DNA of 18,579 nt, taken from assembly GCA_024401945.1 (NCBI GenBank), contig JAKSKC010000020.1:1-18579 (forward strand), given 5' to 3'. The translations under genes and the position numbers were made by a program. Below are positions 12,444 to 18,579 of the stretch, piece by piece; position 1 is the first letter of the stretch; each line of letters begins with the position of its first letter. The DNA comes from Bacteroidales bacterium. GTDB lineage: Bacteria > Bacteroidota > Bacteroidia > Bacteroidales > UBA932. Below the pieces are notes generated by a model. It was not told where the DNA came from, searched no databases, and saw only the letters and a program-made list of their open reading frames with translations.

Positions 12444-13928
12444 CTAGTTCCTTGATACCTTCATTGCCCCCGTGCGCTTGAAATCCTCCTTGCGCACCGT
12501 TACCTTCGAGATCCTGTGCGTGCTTGGCAGCCCCGCGTTGATCTCTCCCGTCAGTTTGGTGAAGTATTCCTCCCCCCCGCTCCACGGAACGTCCTTGAAC
12601 TCATCCGCCCGCGGAAGTATCTCGATTGCGATTATTGGGGTGCCCTCCACGTTGTCCTCCCTGACGATGCAGTCCTTGAGTTTCGGACAGGCGTAGAATT
12701 TCTCCTCTATCTCTTCAGGACTGACATTCTCTCCGTTAGGAAGGATGATCAGGTTCTTTATCCTTCCGACGATGTACATATATCCCTGCTCGTCGAACCT
12801 TACGAGGTCGCCGGTCCTGAGCCATCCGTCAGGAGTCAGCACCTGGGCGGTCTTCTCCGGGTCCCCGTAGTATCCCAGGAACAGGTTGTCCCCCCTGAAC
12901 CAGAGTTCCCCGTCAACGACCTTCGTCTCCTGGCCGGGGTAGATCATTCCCACCGAGGTCGGTTTGGCCTTGACATCTATGTTCCCGGAGGTCAGGTTGG
13001 CACCTTCCGTCATCCCGTATCCCGCGAAGAGCTTGATACCTATCCGGTCGTATTCTTCAATGAGCTTCGGAGGGACGTTGGCTGCGCCGGATATGATTGT
13101 GTCGAGCCTTCCGCCGAGGAACTGCCTGCCGTTCATCTTCACGAGGCCCATCAGGATCTCGCATATCCCGGGTACGATCACCAGTATGGTAGGACGTATC
13201 TTTGGAATGCTCCCTATGGTTGCCTTGATGTTGTCGGCGGCCACCCACTCGGAACCGGTATAGAGTGCGGACATCATTCCGCGGATCAGTCCGAAAACGT
13301 GGGAGAGCGGAAGGAGCTGGGCATAGACGTGACGGCCGAGCTGGCTTCCGGGGGCGTAGCATCCGTTGAGCGAACCTCGCATTATAGCCCTGTGCGGAAG
13401 GACCGCTCCCTTGGGCGCTCCCGTTGTTCCACCCGTGAAGAAGATTGCGGCCGGGTCTTCCTTGTCGACAACTGCAACCGGGTCCGGGGTCTCCGCCCTG
13501 TCCGATACCGAGAGCAGCTTGCGGGGAACCTCGTAGGGGGAGGCAGGGAAGTCTTTTCCGAGGGCCAGAACCTTGATCCTGGATTTCTGACAGCATCCTG
13601 CGACAGCCTGTGCGGGCAGCTGTGCAGGCAGCATTATTGCCGTATATCCTGCGGAAGTGATGGCCAGGAACATCTCCAGTGCGTTTACTGTGGCATTGTC
13701 AAGCACCGCTACAGTATCACCCTTTGAAAGCCCTGCCGCGTTGAGCAGTGCGCGCTTCCGGCCTATGCTTCCGCACATTTCCCTGTAAGTCCAGGTGTTC
13801 ACCGTATCCGACACTGCAGGCAGCGCTGACCACTTCTCCTCTATCCACTCCACGAACTGCGGGATGGTGGGGATGTAATTCAGCTGTTCCAATTCCTCCC
13901 TTGGGAGCATCTTCTCAAAATAGTTCAT
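12444..13928 (-). CDS. AMP-forming acyl ligase (acyl-CoA/acyl-ACP synthetase)
   Basis: A 494-residue member of the ANL adenylating superfamily, activating a carboxylic acid as acyl-AMP and loading it on a thiol, CoA or the adjacent ACP. Core motifs are complete: P-loop TGGTTGAPKG (165-174), GYGMTEG (303-309), TGD (372-374), the hinge region GRIKNLIILPNGENVSPEEIE (388-408, quoted in parts), and the catalytic Lys490 in TGAMKVSRN. ATG 13926-13928 has AAAGGA a few bases upstream and fits family length. No condensation, reductase or thioesterase parts. The 3-nt gap to the ACP gene suggests acyl-ACP loading rather than only acyl-CoA formation. Divergent from a TetR regulator with shared control DNA. 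The substrate is probably a fatty acid; not proved. Confidence 0.9.
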   Translation of the reverse strand: MNYFEKMLPREELEQLNYIPTIPQFVEWIEEKWSALPAVSDTVNTWTYREMCGSIGRKRALLNAAGLSKGDTVAVLDNATVNALEMFLAITSAGYTAIMLPAQLPAQAVAGCCQKSRIKVLALGKDFPASPYEVPRKLLSVSDRAETPDPVAVVDKEDPAAIFFTGGTTGAPKGAVLPHRAIMRGSLNGCYAPGSQLGRHVYAQLLPLSHVFGLIRGMMSALYTGSEWVAADNIKATIGSIPKIRPTILVIVPGICEILMGLVKMNGRQFLGGRLDTIISGAANVPPKLIEEYDRIGIKLFAGYGMTEGANLTSGNIDVKAKPTSVGMIYPGQETKVVDGELWFRGDNLFLGYYGDPEKTAQVLTPDGWLRTGDLVRFDEQGYMYIVGRIKNLIILPNGENVSPEEIEEKFYACPKLKDCIVREDNVEGTPIIAIEILPRADEFKDVPWSGGEEYFTKLTGEINAGLPSTHRISKVTVRKEDFKRTGAMKVSRN

Positions 13929-13937
13929 ATTCCTTTC

Positions 13938-13967
13938 TTTGTTTTTATGCAAAATTATATACTTTTG
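13938..13967 (+). promoter_or_regulatory. Promoter of the TetR-family gene
   Basis: TTTG (13938-13941), 18 nt, then TACTTTTG (13960-13967) fits the Bacteroidetes consensus in motif and near-consensus spacing. It overlaps the opposing promoter, so polymerase probably cannot use both at once. Confidence 0.55.
13950..13957 (-). promoter_or_regulatory. -7 box of the ligase-ACP-acyltransferase operon
   Basis: Minus-strand TAATTTTG matches TAnnTTTG, 21 nt before the ligase ATG. The -33 region falls within the candidate TetR operator. It nearly abuts the divergent -7 box at 13960-13967. Confidence 0.5.
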
Positions 13968-14011
13968 TGATACCAATGTCTCACAAAATGCAATCGAATA
14001 AGAAGTGAGAC
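13963..14011. promoter_or_regulatory. Candidate TetR operator with three GTGA/TCAC half-sites
   Basis: TTTTGTGA (13963-13970) and TCACAAAA (13981-13988) are perfect complements around a 10-nt spacer. The second half-site is also part of GTCTCAC (13978-13984), which is mirrored by GTGAGAC (14005-14011) just before the regulator's ATG. The first dyad covers the TetR -7 box edge and the expected -33 region of the ligase operon, a good place for repression of both. Binding is inferred. Confidence 0.5.
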
Positions 14012-14025
14012 TCAAGAGTGACAAT

Positions 14026-14610
14026 ATGTATCATATCCCTGACGACAAGAGAGCGAAAAGATCTGCCGGGCTTATATTCCAGGCACTTATCAAATGCATG
14101 AAGACGAAAAGGATTTCCGACATCACCGCGCGTGACATCCAGGAAGTCAGCGGCGTCAGCCGCGCGACCTATTACAGGTTGTTCGGAAACAATATAGAAG
14201 TCCTTGAATACGGCTGCCGTGTCCTTTCCGACAGGATAATCGAGGAATGTCCGGAGTTCCCGAGCGACGAGAACACCCTGGAGAGATTCTGCATGTATGT
14301 CCTCAAGACATTGATGGCGAATTCCGAAATACTCGAGGCCCTGGATATGTGCGGGCGGAGCGGAATGCTTCTTCAGTCCGTCAAGATGAACGGGACACAG
14401 CTCAAGAGGATCCGGATGCTCTACGGGGTCGGGGAGGTGGCATTCGAGTATTTCATCAATACGCTCTACAATATGCTTCTGGGAGTCCTTACCACCTGGA
14501 TACAGCGGGGCAGGAAGGAAAGCGCGGAGGAAATCACGGCGATTTTCCTCAAACTCACGGGGATATACATGAACATGTACAAAGATTCGGCGAAAAATGC
14601 TGGTTATTGA
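14026..14610 (+). CDS. TetR/AcrR-family transcriptional regulator
   Basis: A 194-residue TetR-type regulator. The N-terminal helix-turn-helix covers about residues 12-58 (GLIFQALIKCMKTKRISDITARDIQEVSGVSRATYYRLF in pieces: helix, ITARDI, VSRATYYRLF recognition helix), the standard TetR signature; the rest is an all-helical ligand-binding and dimer domain. ATG 14026 is used; an in-frame GTG at 14005 would lie inside the inverted repeat. It is divergent from the acyl ligase operon with overlapping promoters, so it probably represses that operon and itself, releasing DNA when an acyl-CoA, acyl-ACP or fatty acid binds, as FadR/FabR-like TetR proteins do. The ligand is not known from sequence. Confidence 0.9.
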   Translation: MYHIPDDKRAKRSAGLIFQALIKCMKTKRISDITARDIQEVSGVSRATYYRLFGNNIEVLEYGCRVLSDRIIEECPEFPSDENTLERFCMYVLKTLMANSEILEALDMCGRSGMLLQSVKMNGTQLKRIRMLYGVGEVAFEYFINTLYNMLLGVLTTWIQRGRKESAEEITAIFLKLTGIYMNMYKDSAKNAGY

Positions 14611-14662
14611 ATTTTAAATTCATAACTTTATCGTAAATTGTTAATAACACAAACTCACTATT

Positions 14663-15832
14663 ATGATAATCGGTGTTCCAAAAGAGATCATGCACGACGA
14701 GGCTCGTGTAGCTGCCATTCCTGAAACCGTCAAGAAAATGATTGACGCGGGAAACGTAGTTCTTTTTGAAAAAGGGGCCGGAGAAGGCTCCTTCTATTTT
14801 GACAGCCAGTATTCAGAGGCTGGCGCCACTATCGTTGAGGATCCTCAGGAGATCTATGACAAGGCGGACGTTATACTCAAGGTGAAGGAACCTCTCTATA
14901 ACGAAGCCAAGGGAAAGCACGAGATTGACATGATGCACAGCGGCCAGTACATCATCACCTTCATCCATCCTGCCGCACCGGTCAATCACGAGATGGTGAA
15001 GAAGATGGCCGCGAACGGGATAATCGGCCTTACGCTTGACGGCGTGCCGCGCATTTCACGCGCCCAGTCTATGGATGCCCTTTCCTCAATGAGCACCTGT
15101 GCCGGATACAAGGGAATACTGATGGGTGCCAGCGATGTCCCTAAATTCTGCCCTATGATCGGTTCCGCCGTGGGTGTCGTCAAGCCTTCCAACGTGCTTG
15201 TAATCGGTACCGGAGTCGCCGGTCTCCGTGCGGTGGCTACTGCCAAGGGTCTCGGCGCGAAGGTCTTTGCCGCCGATATCCGTCCTTCCGCCTGTGAACA
15301 GGCCATGTCACTCGGCGCCAAGATCGTGGACTGCGGAGTCCCTGAGGAGATTGCAGTCCGCAAGGTGGGTGTAGTAGAGTTCGCCAAGAGGCTTCCGGAG
15401 GAATGGCTTGCCAAGGAGCGCGAGAACCTCGCCGCTGCAGTCAAGGAGGCCGACATCATCTTCTGCTCAGCCCTGCTTCAGGGACAGCTTGCTCCTGTGC
15501 TGCTGACCGACGAGATGGTCGCTTCAATGAAACCGGGATCCGCAATCGTCGATATCTCGATCGACCAGGGAGGAAACTGCGCCATCACCACCCCTGGTGT
15601 CAGGGATGTGAAACACGGCGTCACCATCGAGGGTATCAAGAATATCCCGGGACAGCTTCCTACGTCTTCAACCTGGCTTTTCGCACACAATATCTGCAAT
15701 CTGCTGCTCTTCCTCGCAAAGGACGGCAGGATGGCTCCGGACTGGGATGATGAGATCGTACAGAAGATCCTTGTCACCAAGGAGGGCAGGATTGTGCATT
15801 CAGGTACGCTCGAGGCAATGGGACTCGCTTAA
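14663..15832 (+). CDS. pntAA: NAD(P) transhydrogenase alpha subunit, NAD(H)-binding part
   Basis: A 389-residue soluble domain I of proton-translocating transhydrogenase, which moves hydride between NAD(H) and NADP(H) using the proton gradient. It shows the N-terminal IGVPKE start, the RAQSMDALSSMS loop (133-143) typical of PntA, the Rossmann motif GTGVAG (182-187) with the acidic Asp205 that reads NAD, and the mobile-loop region near the IVDISIDQGGN stretch. Alanine dehydrogenase is the main look-alike, but the RAQSMD signature and the following membrane subunit settle it. It stops 12 nt before the second pnt gene. The alpha membrane domain is not on this polypeptide; it is on the next. Confidence 0.95.
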   Translation: MIIGVPKEIMHDEARVAAIPETVKKMIDAGNVVLFEKGAGEGSFYFDSQYSEAGATIVEDPQEIYDKADVILKVKEPLYNEAKGKHEIDMMHSGQYIITFIHPAAPVNHEMVKKMAANGIIGLTLDGVPRISRAQSMDALSSMSTCAGYKGILMGASDVPKFCPMIGSAVGVVKPSNVLVIGTGVAGLRAVATAKGLGAKVFAADIRPSACEQAMSLGAKIVDCGVPEEIAVRKVGVVEFAKRLPEEWLAKERENLAAAVKEADIIFCSALLQGQLAPVLLTDEMVASMKPGSAIVDISIDQGGNCAITTPGVRDVKHGVTIEGIKNIPGQLPTSSTWLFAHNICNLLLFLAKDGRMAPDWDDEIVQKILVTKEGRIVHSGTLEAMGLA

Positions 15833-15844
15833 TACCTCCGTATT

Positions 15845-17701
15845 ATGTTAGGTCTTTCAACAATAGCATGGCAGCTGATACTTCTGGGAGTCCTGGTGGT
15901 GTCGACTGTCGTCGGTTATCTGCTTATCAACACGGTTCCGCCTACGCTCCATACGCCTCTTATGAGCGGAATGAATGCGTTGTCGGGTGTGACGGTCCTC
16001 GGCGCCCTTGCCGCTACGGCGGCCGGGTTCTTCGGGGAATCCGTCCAGGTAAGGATAATCGTATCAATTCTCGGTGCGGTGGCCGTGGCTCTCGCCATGG
16101 TGAACGTTGCCGGAGGTTTCGCCGTCACGGACAGGATGCTTGCAATGATTGCACGTAAGTCCGCCAGGGGGCAGAAAACCATTTATACGGCAATCATCGT
16201 GATTGCAGCCGTACTGCTGGCGGCAATCTGCTGCGTAGGTGGGGAAACACTGTCCTTCATTGTGTCCGCTGTCCTCGTACTCGGCGTACTCTGCGGCATC
16301 GCGATGATGAGCAGGATCGACTACTCCCGTCTTGGTAACCGCCTCAGTGCGGTATGCATGCTTGTCGCCATCGTGGTCACGATGGTATACAGCGGCAGGA
16401 TATATGCCGCCTGGCCTGTATATGCCGGCCTTGCAGCCGGTATCCTTGCCGGTCTTGTACTTTCCGTGAAGGTGTCAATGCTCCAGATGCCTCAGATGGT
16501 CGCTCTCCTGAACGGCCTTGGAGGCTGCGCTTCCGCGCTTGTGGGGGCATTCGCGATGTTCGGGATCGGAGCCGGTTCGGGTGTGTTCGAGAAAGTCACA
16601 TCCTCAATTGCGCTTGCGGTCGGTGCCGTGACTTTTGCGGGCAGTCTCGTGGCTGCCGGGAAACTTCACAGGGTGCTGCCCCAGAAGCCTGTATATGTCA
16701 GGAATCATTTCCTCTGGCAGACACTGGCCCTGGCTGCACTGCTGATAGGCATCATACTTTATGTCGCCCTCAGCGCAGGTGTCCCTTGCCTGTTCTGCTT
16801 GGTACTTGCAGCTTCGCTGGCGTTCGGCCTTCTGTTCTCACTCAAGGTCGGAGGCGCTGATATGCCTATAACCATCTCGCTGCTCAATTCATTGAGCGGT
16901 GTCGCAGGCGCCATCGCCGGTCTTGCGATCGGTGACTTCCTGCTTGTAGCCATCGGAGGAATCGTAGGCGCGTCCGGTCTGCTGCTCACCAGGATAATGT
17001 GCAAGGCGATGAACCGCAGTCTCGGTGCCATCCTTTCCGGAAGGACAACCACTGCCGCCCCTGCCGCCGAAGCTGCTCCTGCTGCTGCATCGTCCGAGCC
17101 TGCTGCCGAAGAGGATACTCCTGCTGCAGAGGAACCCGTTGTAGCTGAAGAAGCCGCTCCTGCACCGGATGAGGCCGTTCCGGCCCCTGCTGCGGACCCG
17201 ACGGCATGCCTGAAGGCTGCGAAGGAGGTTATCATCGTTCCGGGATACGGTATGGCCATAGCCCAGGCGCAGCATGTCGTCAAGCAGCTTGCCGACCGTC
17301 TGAAGGCCAATGGTACGACTGTCAAATATGCTGTTCACCCGGTTGCGGGACGTATGCCGGGACATATGAACGTGCTGCTCTGCGAGGCCGATGTGGACTA
17401 CGAGGACCTCTTTGAGATGGATGACATCAATCCTGAATTCAAGACGGCGGATGCAACCTTCGTGATCGGTGCGAACGATGTCACCAATCCTGCCGCATCC
17501 ACAGCCGTGGGCACTCCTATTTACGGGATGCCCGTGCTGGCCGTCAACGACTGCAGCAATATCTTTGTCTTCAATTTCGACCTCAAGCCCGGCTATGCCG
17601 GAGTGGAGAACCCTATCTATACAAGAAAGGAAGGGGTGAACCTCTATCTCGGCAATGCGGCCGAGACGCTGTCGGCCTTTCTGGCGAAACTCGAAATCTG
17701 A
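15845..17701 (+). CDS. pntB: NAD(P) transhydrogenase: alpha membrane part fused to beta subunit
   Basis: A 618-residue inner-membrane protein. Residues about 1-60 match the PntA membrane domain (GYLLINTVPPTLHTPLMSGMNALSG in pieces), then come further membrane helices and the PntB channel region (VSMLQMPQMVALLNGLGG; ADMPITISLLNSLSG), together about 12-14 predicted segments up to residue about 395. Residues 400-452 form an Ala/Pro/Glu-rich, presumably disordered linker. From 462 the NADP(H)-binding domain III follows with VPGYGMAIAQAQ, HPVAGRMPGHMNVLL, and GANDVTNPAA. This gene thus carries dII of both subunits and dIII. The 53-residue linker is much longer than in E. coli PntB. It ends before a strong terminator. 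Confidence 0.93.
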   Translation: MLGLSTIAWQLILLGVLVVSTVVGYLLINTVPPTLHTPLMSGMNALSGVTVLGALAATAAGFFGESVQVRIIVSILGAVAVALAMVNVAGGFAVTDRMLAMIARKSARGQKTIYTAIIVIAAVLLAAICCVGGETLSFIVSAVLVLGVLCGIAMMSRIDYSRLGNRLSAVCMLVAIVVTMVYSGRIYAAWPVYAGLAAGILAGLVLSVKVSMLQMPQMVALLNGLGGCASALVGAFAMFGIGAGSGVFEKVTSSIALAVGAVTFAGSLVAAGKLHRVLPQKPVYVRNHFLWQTLALAALLIGIILYVALSAGVPCLFCLVLAASLAFGLLFSLKVGGADMPITISLLNSLSGVAGAIAGLAIGDFLLVAIGGIVGASGLLLTRIMCKAMNRSLGAILSGRTTTAAPAAEAAPAAASSEPAAEEDTPAAEEPVVAEEAAPAPDEAVPAPAADPTACLKAAKEVIIVPGYGMAIAQAQHVVKQLADRLKANGTTVKYAVHPVAGRMPGHMNVLLCEADVDYEDLFEMDDINPEFKTADATFVIGANDVTNPAASTAVGTPIYGMPVLAVNDCSNIFVFNFDLKPGYAGVENPIYTRKEGVNLYLGNAAETLSAFLAKLEI

Positions 17702-17707
17702 TAATCG

Positions 17708-17759
17708 AAAGAGGGTGACTAAAAAGTCCAATAGGGCTTAGAGGTCACTCTCTTTTTTG
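17708..17759 (+). terminator. Intrinsic terminator of the pnt operon (possible IS end)
   Basis: AGAGGGTGAC (17710-17719) pairs with GTCACTCTCT (17744-17753) with one G-U, the loop holds an inner hairpin (AAGTCC/GGGCTT with wobbles), and TTTTTT follows. It lies 7 nt after the pntB stop. The outer bases GAGGGTGACTAAAAAGTC also resemble what I recall of IS1182-type terminal repeats, so it could be the left end of the degenerate element to the right; unverified. Confidence 0.75.
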
Positions 17760-17775
17760 TTTTACCAGCCTCCGA

Positions 17776-17901
17776 GCGTCGGCTGCTCTCCTCCGGAGAC
17801 CTTCCGCTTCGCTCCATCCCTCCCACTGCGCTTCGCTTGTGGGCCCCTCCCTCTAACGTGCCCGAGGGTGGGCACGGGTCCCGAAGGAGACAGCCGAACG
17901 C
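17776..17901. repeat. GC-rich multi-hairpin block
   Basis: Two ~21-nt arms, 17776-17796 and 17881-17901, are near-complementary (GCG-TCGGCTG-CTCTCCTCCGG against GCGTTCGGCTG-TCTCCTTCGG in reverse complement; one bulge on each side and one mismatch). They enclose two smaller hairpins: CCCAC/GTGGG (17822-17826/17839-17843) and GTGCCC/GGGCAC (17858-17863/17870-17875). The whole could fold as a long closing stem with side hairpins, as a structured RNA or a dispersed repeat would. No credible coding frame. Function unknown. Confidence 0.6.
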
Positions 17902-17943
17902 ATCTGCGGCGAATGTAAAATAAAATAGCTATTCTTTTGATAA

Positions 17944-18579
17944 TCAAAGGTAGTCTTTGAATCCTATAATCCCAACGATAATCTGCTGCTTCCTCCGTGT
18001 CTTGGCGATTATCTTCCCCAGAATCACCCAGTAAGAGTCGTAAGTGCAATCATTGACCGCCTTGACATCAGCGAAATCGAGGCCGGATATGCCGGCGGCG
18101 GCACCAGCAGCTACAATCCCAGGATGCTTCTTAAGATCATCGTTTACGCATATCTCAACAACGTGTACTCTGGTCGTCAGATGGAGAAACTTCTCGTCGA
18201 GAACATATCCTACATGTGGCTCAGCGGCATGCAGACGCCCGACTTCAGGACTATCAACATCTTCCGCAGCAAGCGTCTTGCAAACAAGTTCGATGACATC
18301 TTCACACAGATAGTGCTTCTGCTCCACGATGAAGGACTGGTGTCACTCAAGGTCCAGTACATTGACGGCACGAAGATAGAGTCGGTAGCGAACAAGTACA
18401 CCTTCGTATGGAAAGGCAGCACGGAGAAGAACAAGGCGAAACTTGAAGCAAATGTCAGATCTGTCCTTGAGGCGGCCGATATGGGATGCAAAGTGCTGAA
18501 GTGTGCGCTGACTCCGGCTACGGCAGCGAGCAGAACTATGCACATATGTTCGGCATGGGCATCGTGCCATATGTGAAGT
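17944..18579 (+). pseudogene. Degenerate IS1182-family transposase, cut by window edge
   Basis: From 17944 one frame reads the usual N-terminal half of IS1182-type DDE transposases: YNPNDNLLLPPCLGDYLP, NHPVRVV, AGYAGGGTSSYNPRMLLK, YAYLNNVYSGRQ, ENISYMWLSGMQTPDFRTIN, IDGTKIESVANKYTFVW, in that order. The expected start (near KVVFESYNP, 17947-17961) has no ATG, GTG or TTG in frame after the TAA at 17941-17943; the first ATG is 18124, well inside the conserved region. Near 18460-18485 the frame changes: the remainder of the family match (VCADSGYGSEQNYAHMFGMG, positions about 18501-18560) is in a different frame, and the middle ~150 residues expected between are missing. So an internal deletion joined out of frame has inactivated it. 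The right part lies outside the window. Confidence 0.8.

Noticed and set aside
12516..13727. 403-codon plus-strand open frame opposite the acyl ligase
   Set aside because: It lies wholly antisense to a gene with complete ANL motifs, and its translation shows no family signature. Long antisense frames are common opposite GC-rich codon use.
14609..14621. Short dyad GAATTT-T-AAATTC after tetR
   Set aside because: It has no loop to form a hairpin and is AT-rich; likely chance. It was not called a terminator or operator.
17038..17215. Low-complexity Ala/Pro/Glu codons as a possible repeat array
   Set aside because: It encodes an interdomain linker of PntB in frame and shows no regular DNA repeat unit.
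16889..17731. 280-codon minus-strand open frame opposite pntB
   Set aside because: Its Arg/Ser/Gly-rich translation is the complement of the Ala/Pro/Glu linker and membrane codons.
17762..18049. 95-codon minus-strand frame through the GC-rich block
   Set aside because: It crosses the hairpin block and the antisense of the transposase start; composition follows the repeats, with no family match.
1..18579. CRISPR array, tRNA, rRNA, phage or conjugation genes
   Set aside because: No regular spaced repeats, no tRNA-like cloverleaf noticed, and no phage or transfer protein motifs in any frame examined.

Overview
The window looks like a chromosomal segment of an uncultured gut-type Bacteroidales bacterium. 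This rests on Bacteroidetes-style -7 promoter boxes (TAnnTTTG) at several gene starts, Shine-Dalgarno-poor starts, a streptopain-like C10 peptidase next to a fimbrillin-like lipoprotein, several lipobox lipoproteins and an IS1182-type transposase. I cannot name the genus. There is no tRNA, rRNA, CRISPR array or intact mobile element.

Layout. Bases 1-591 are AT-rich and essentially gene-free: an orphan intrinsic terminator, inverted repeats and a possible reading-frame remnant. A MarR-type regulator (592-1032, -) is divergent from an Omp85/BamA-type outer-membrane barrel (1149-2516, +), with a perfect palindrome between them. A methylmalonyl-CoA decarboxylase (2542-3351, -) is divergent from an MBL-fold lipoprotein hydrolase (3426-4133, +). 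Next is a two-gene minus-strand repair operon: free-methionine-R-sulfoxide reductase and D-aminoacyl-tRNA deacylase (4142-5067). From 5140 a plus-strand operon encodes a 41-residue acidic peptide, a fimbrillin-like lipoprotein and a secreted C10 cysteine peptidase (to 8239). A YccF-type membrane protein (-) is divergent from a bacterioferritin-comigratory peroxiredoxin followed by a GH3 glycosidase lipoprotein (8829-11574, +).

From 13928 leftward a tightly packed minus-strand operon encodes an acyl-activating AMP ligase, a dedicated acyl carrier protein and a PlsC-type acyltransferase. It is divergent from a TetR-type regulator (14026-14610), and the shared control region contains overlapping -7 boxes and a clear inverted repeat. 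The three enzymes look like a split version of an acyl-ACP synthetase/acyltransferase lipid-recycling pathway. A proton-translocating NAD(P) transhydrogenase follows as two genes (14663-17701). Its second polypeptide fuses the alpha membrane part to the whole beta subunit and carries a long Ala/Pro/Glu linker. It ends at a strong hairpin terminator, followed by a GC-rich, multi-hairpin block (17776-17901) and a degenerate IS1182-family transposase running off the right edge.

Most of the window is recognisable metabolism and envelope biology. The least explained items are the acyl ligase/ACP/acyltransferase/TetR module, the C10 peptidase operon with its small peptide, and the structured block beside the transposase remnant. 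I found no clear evidence of a wholly new system.
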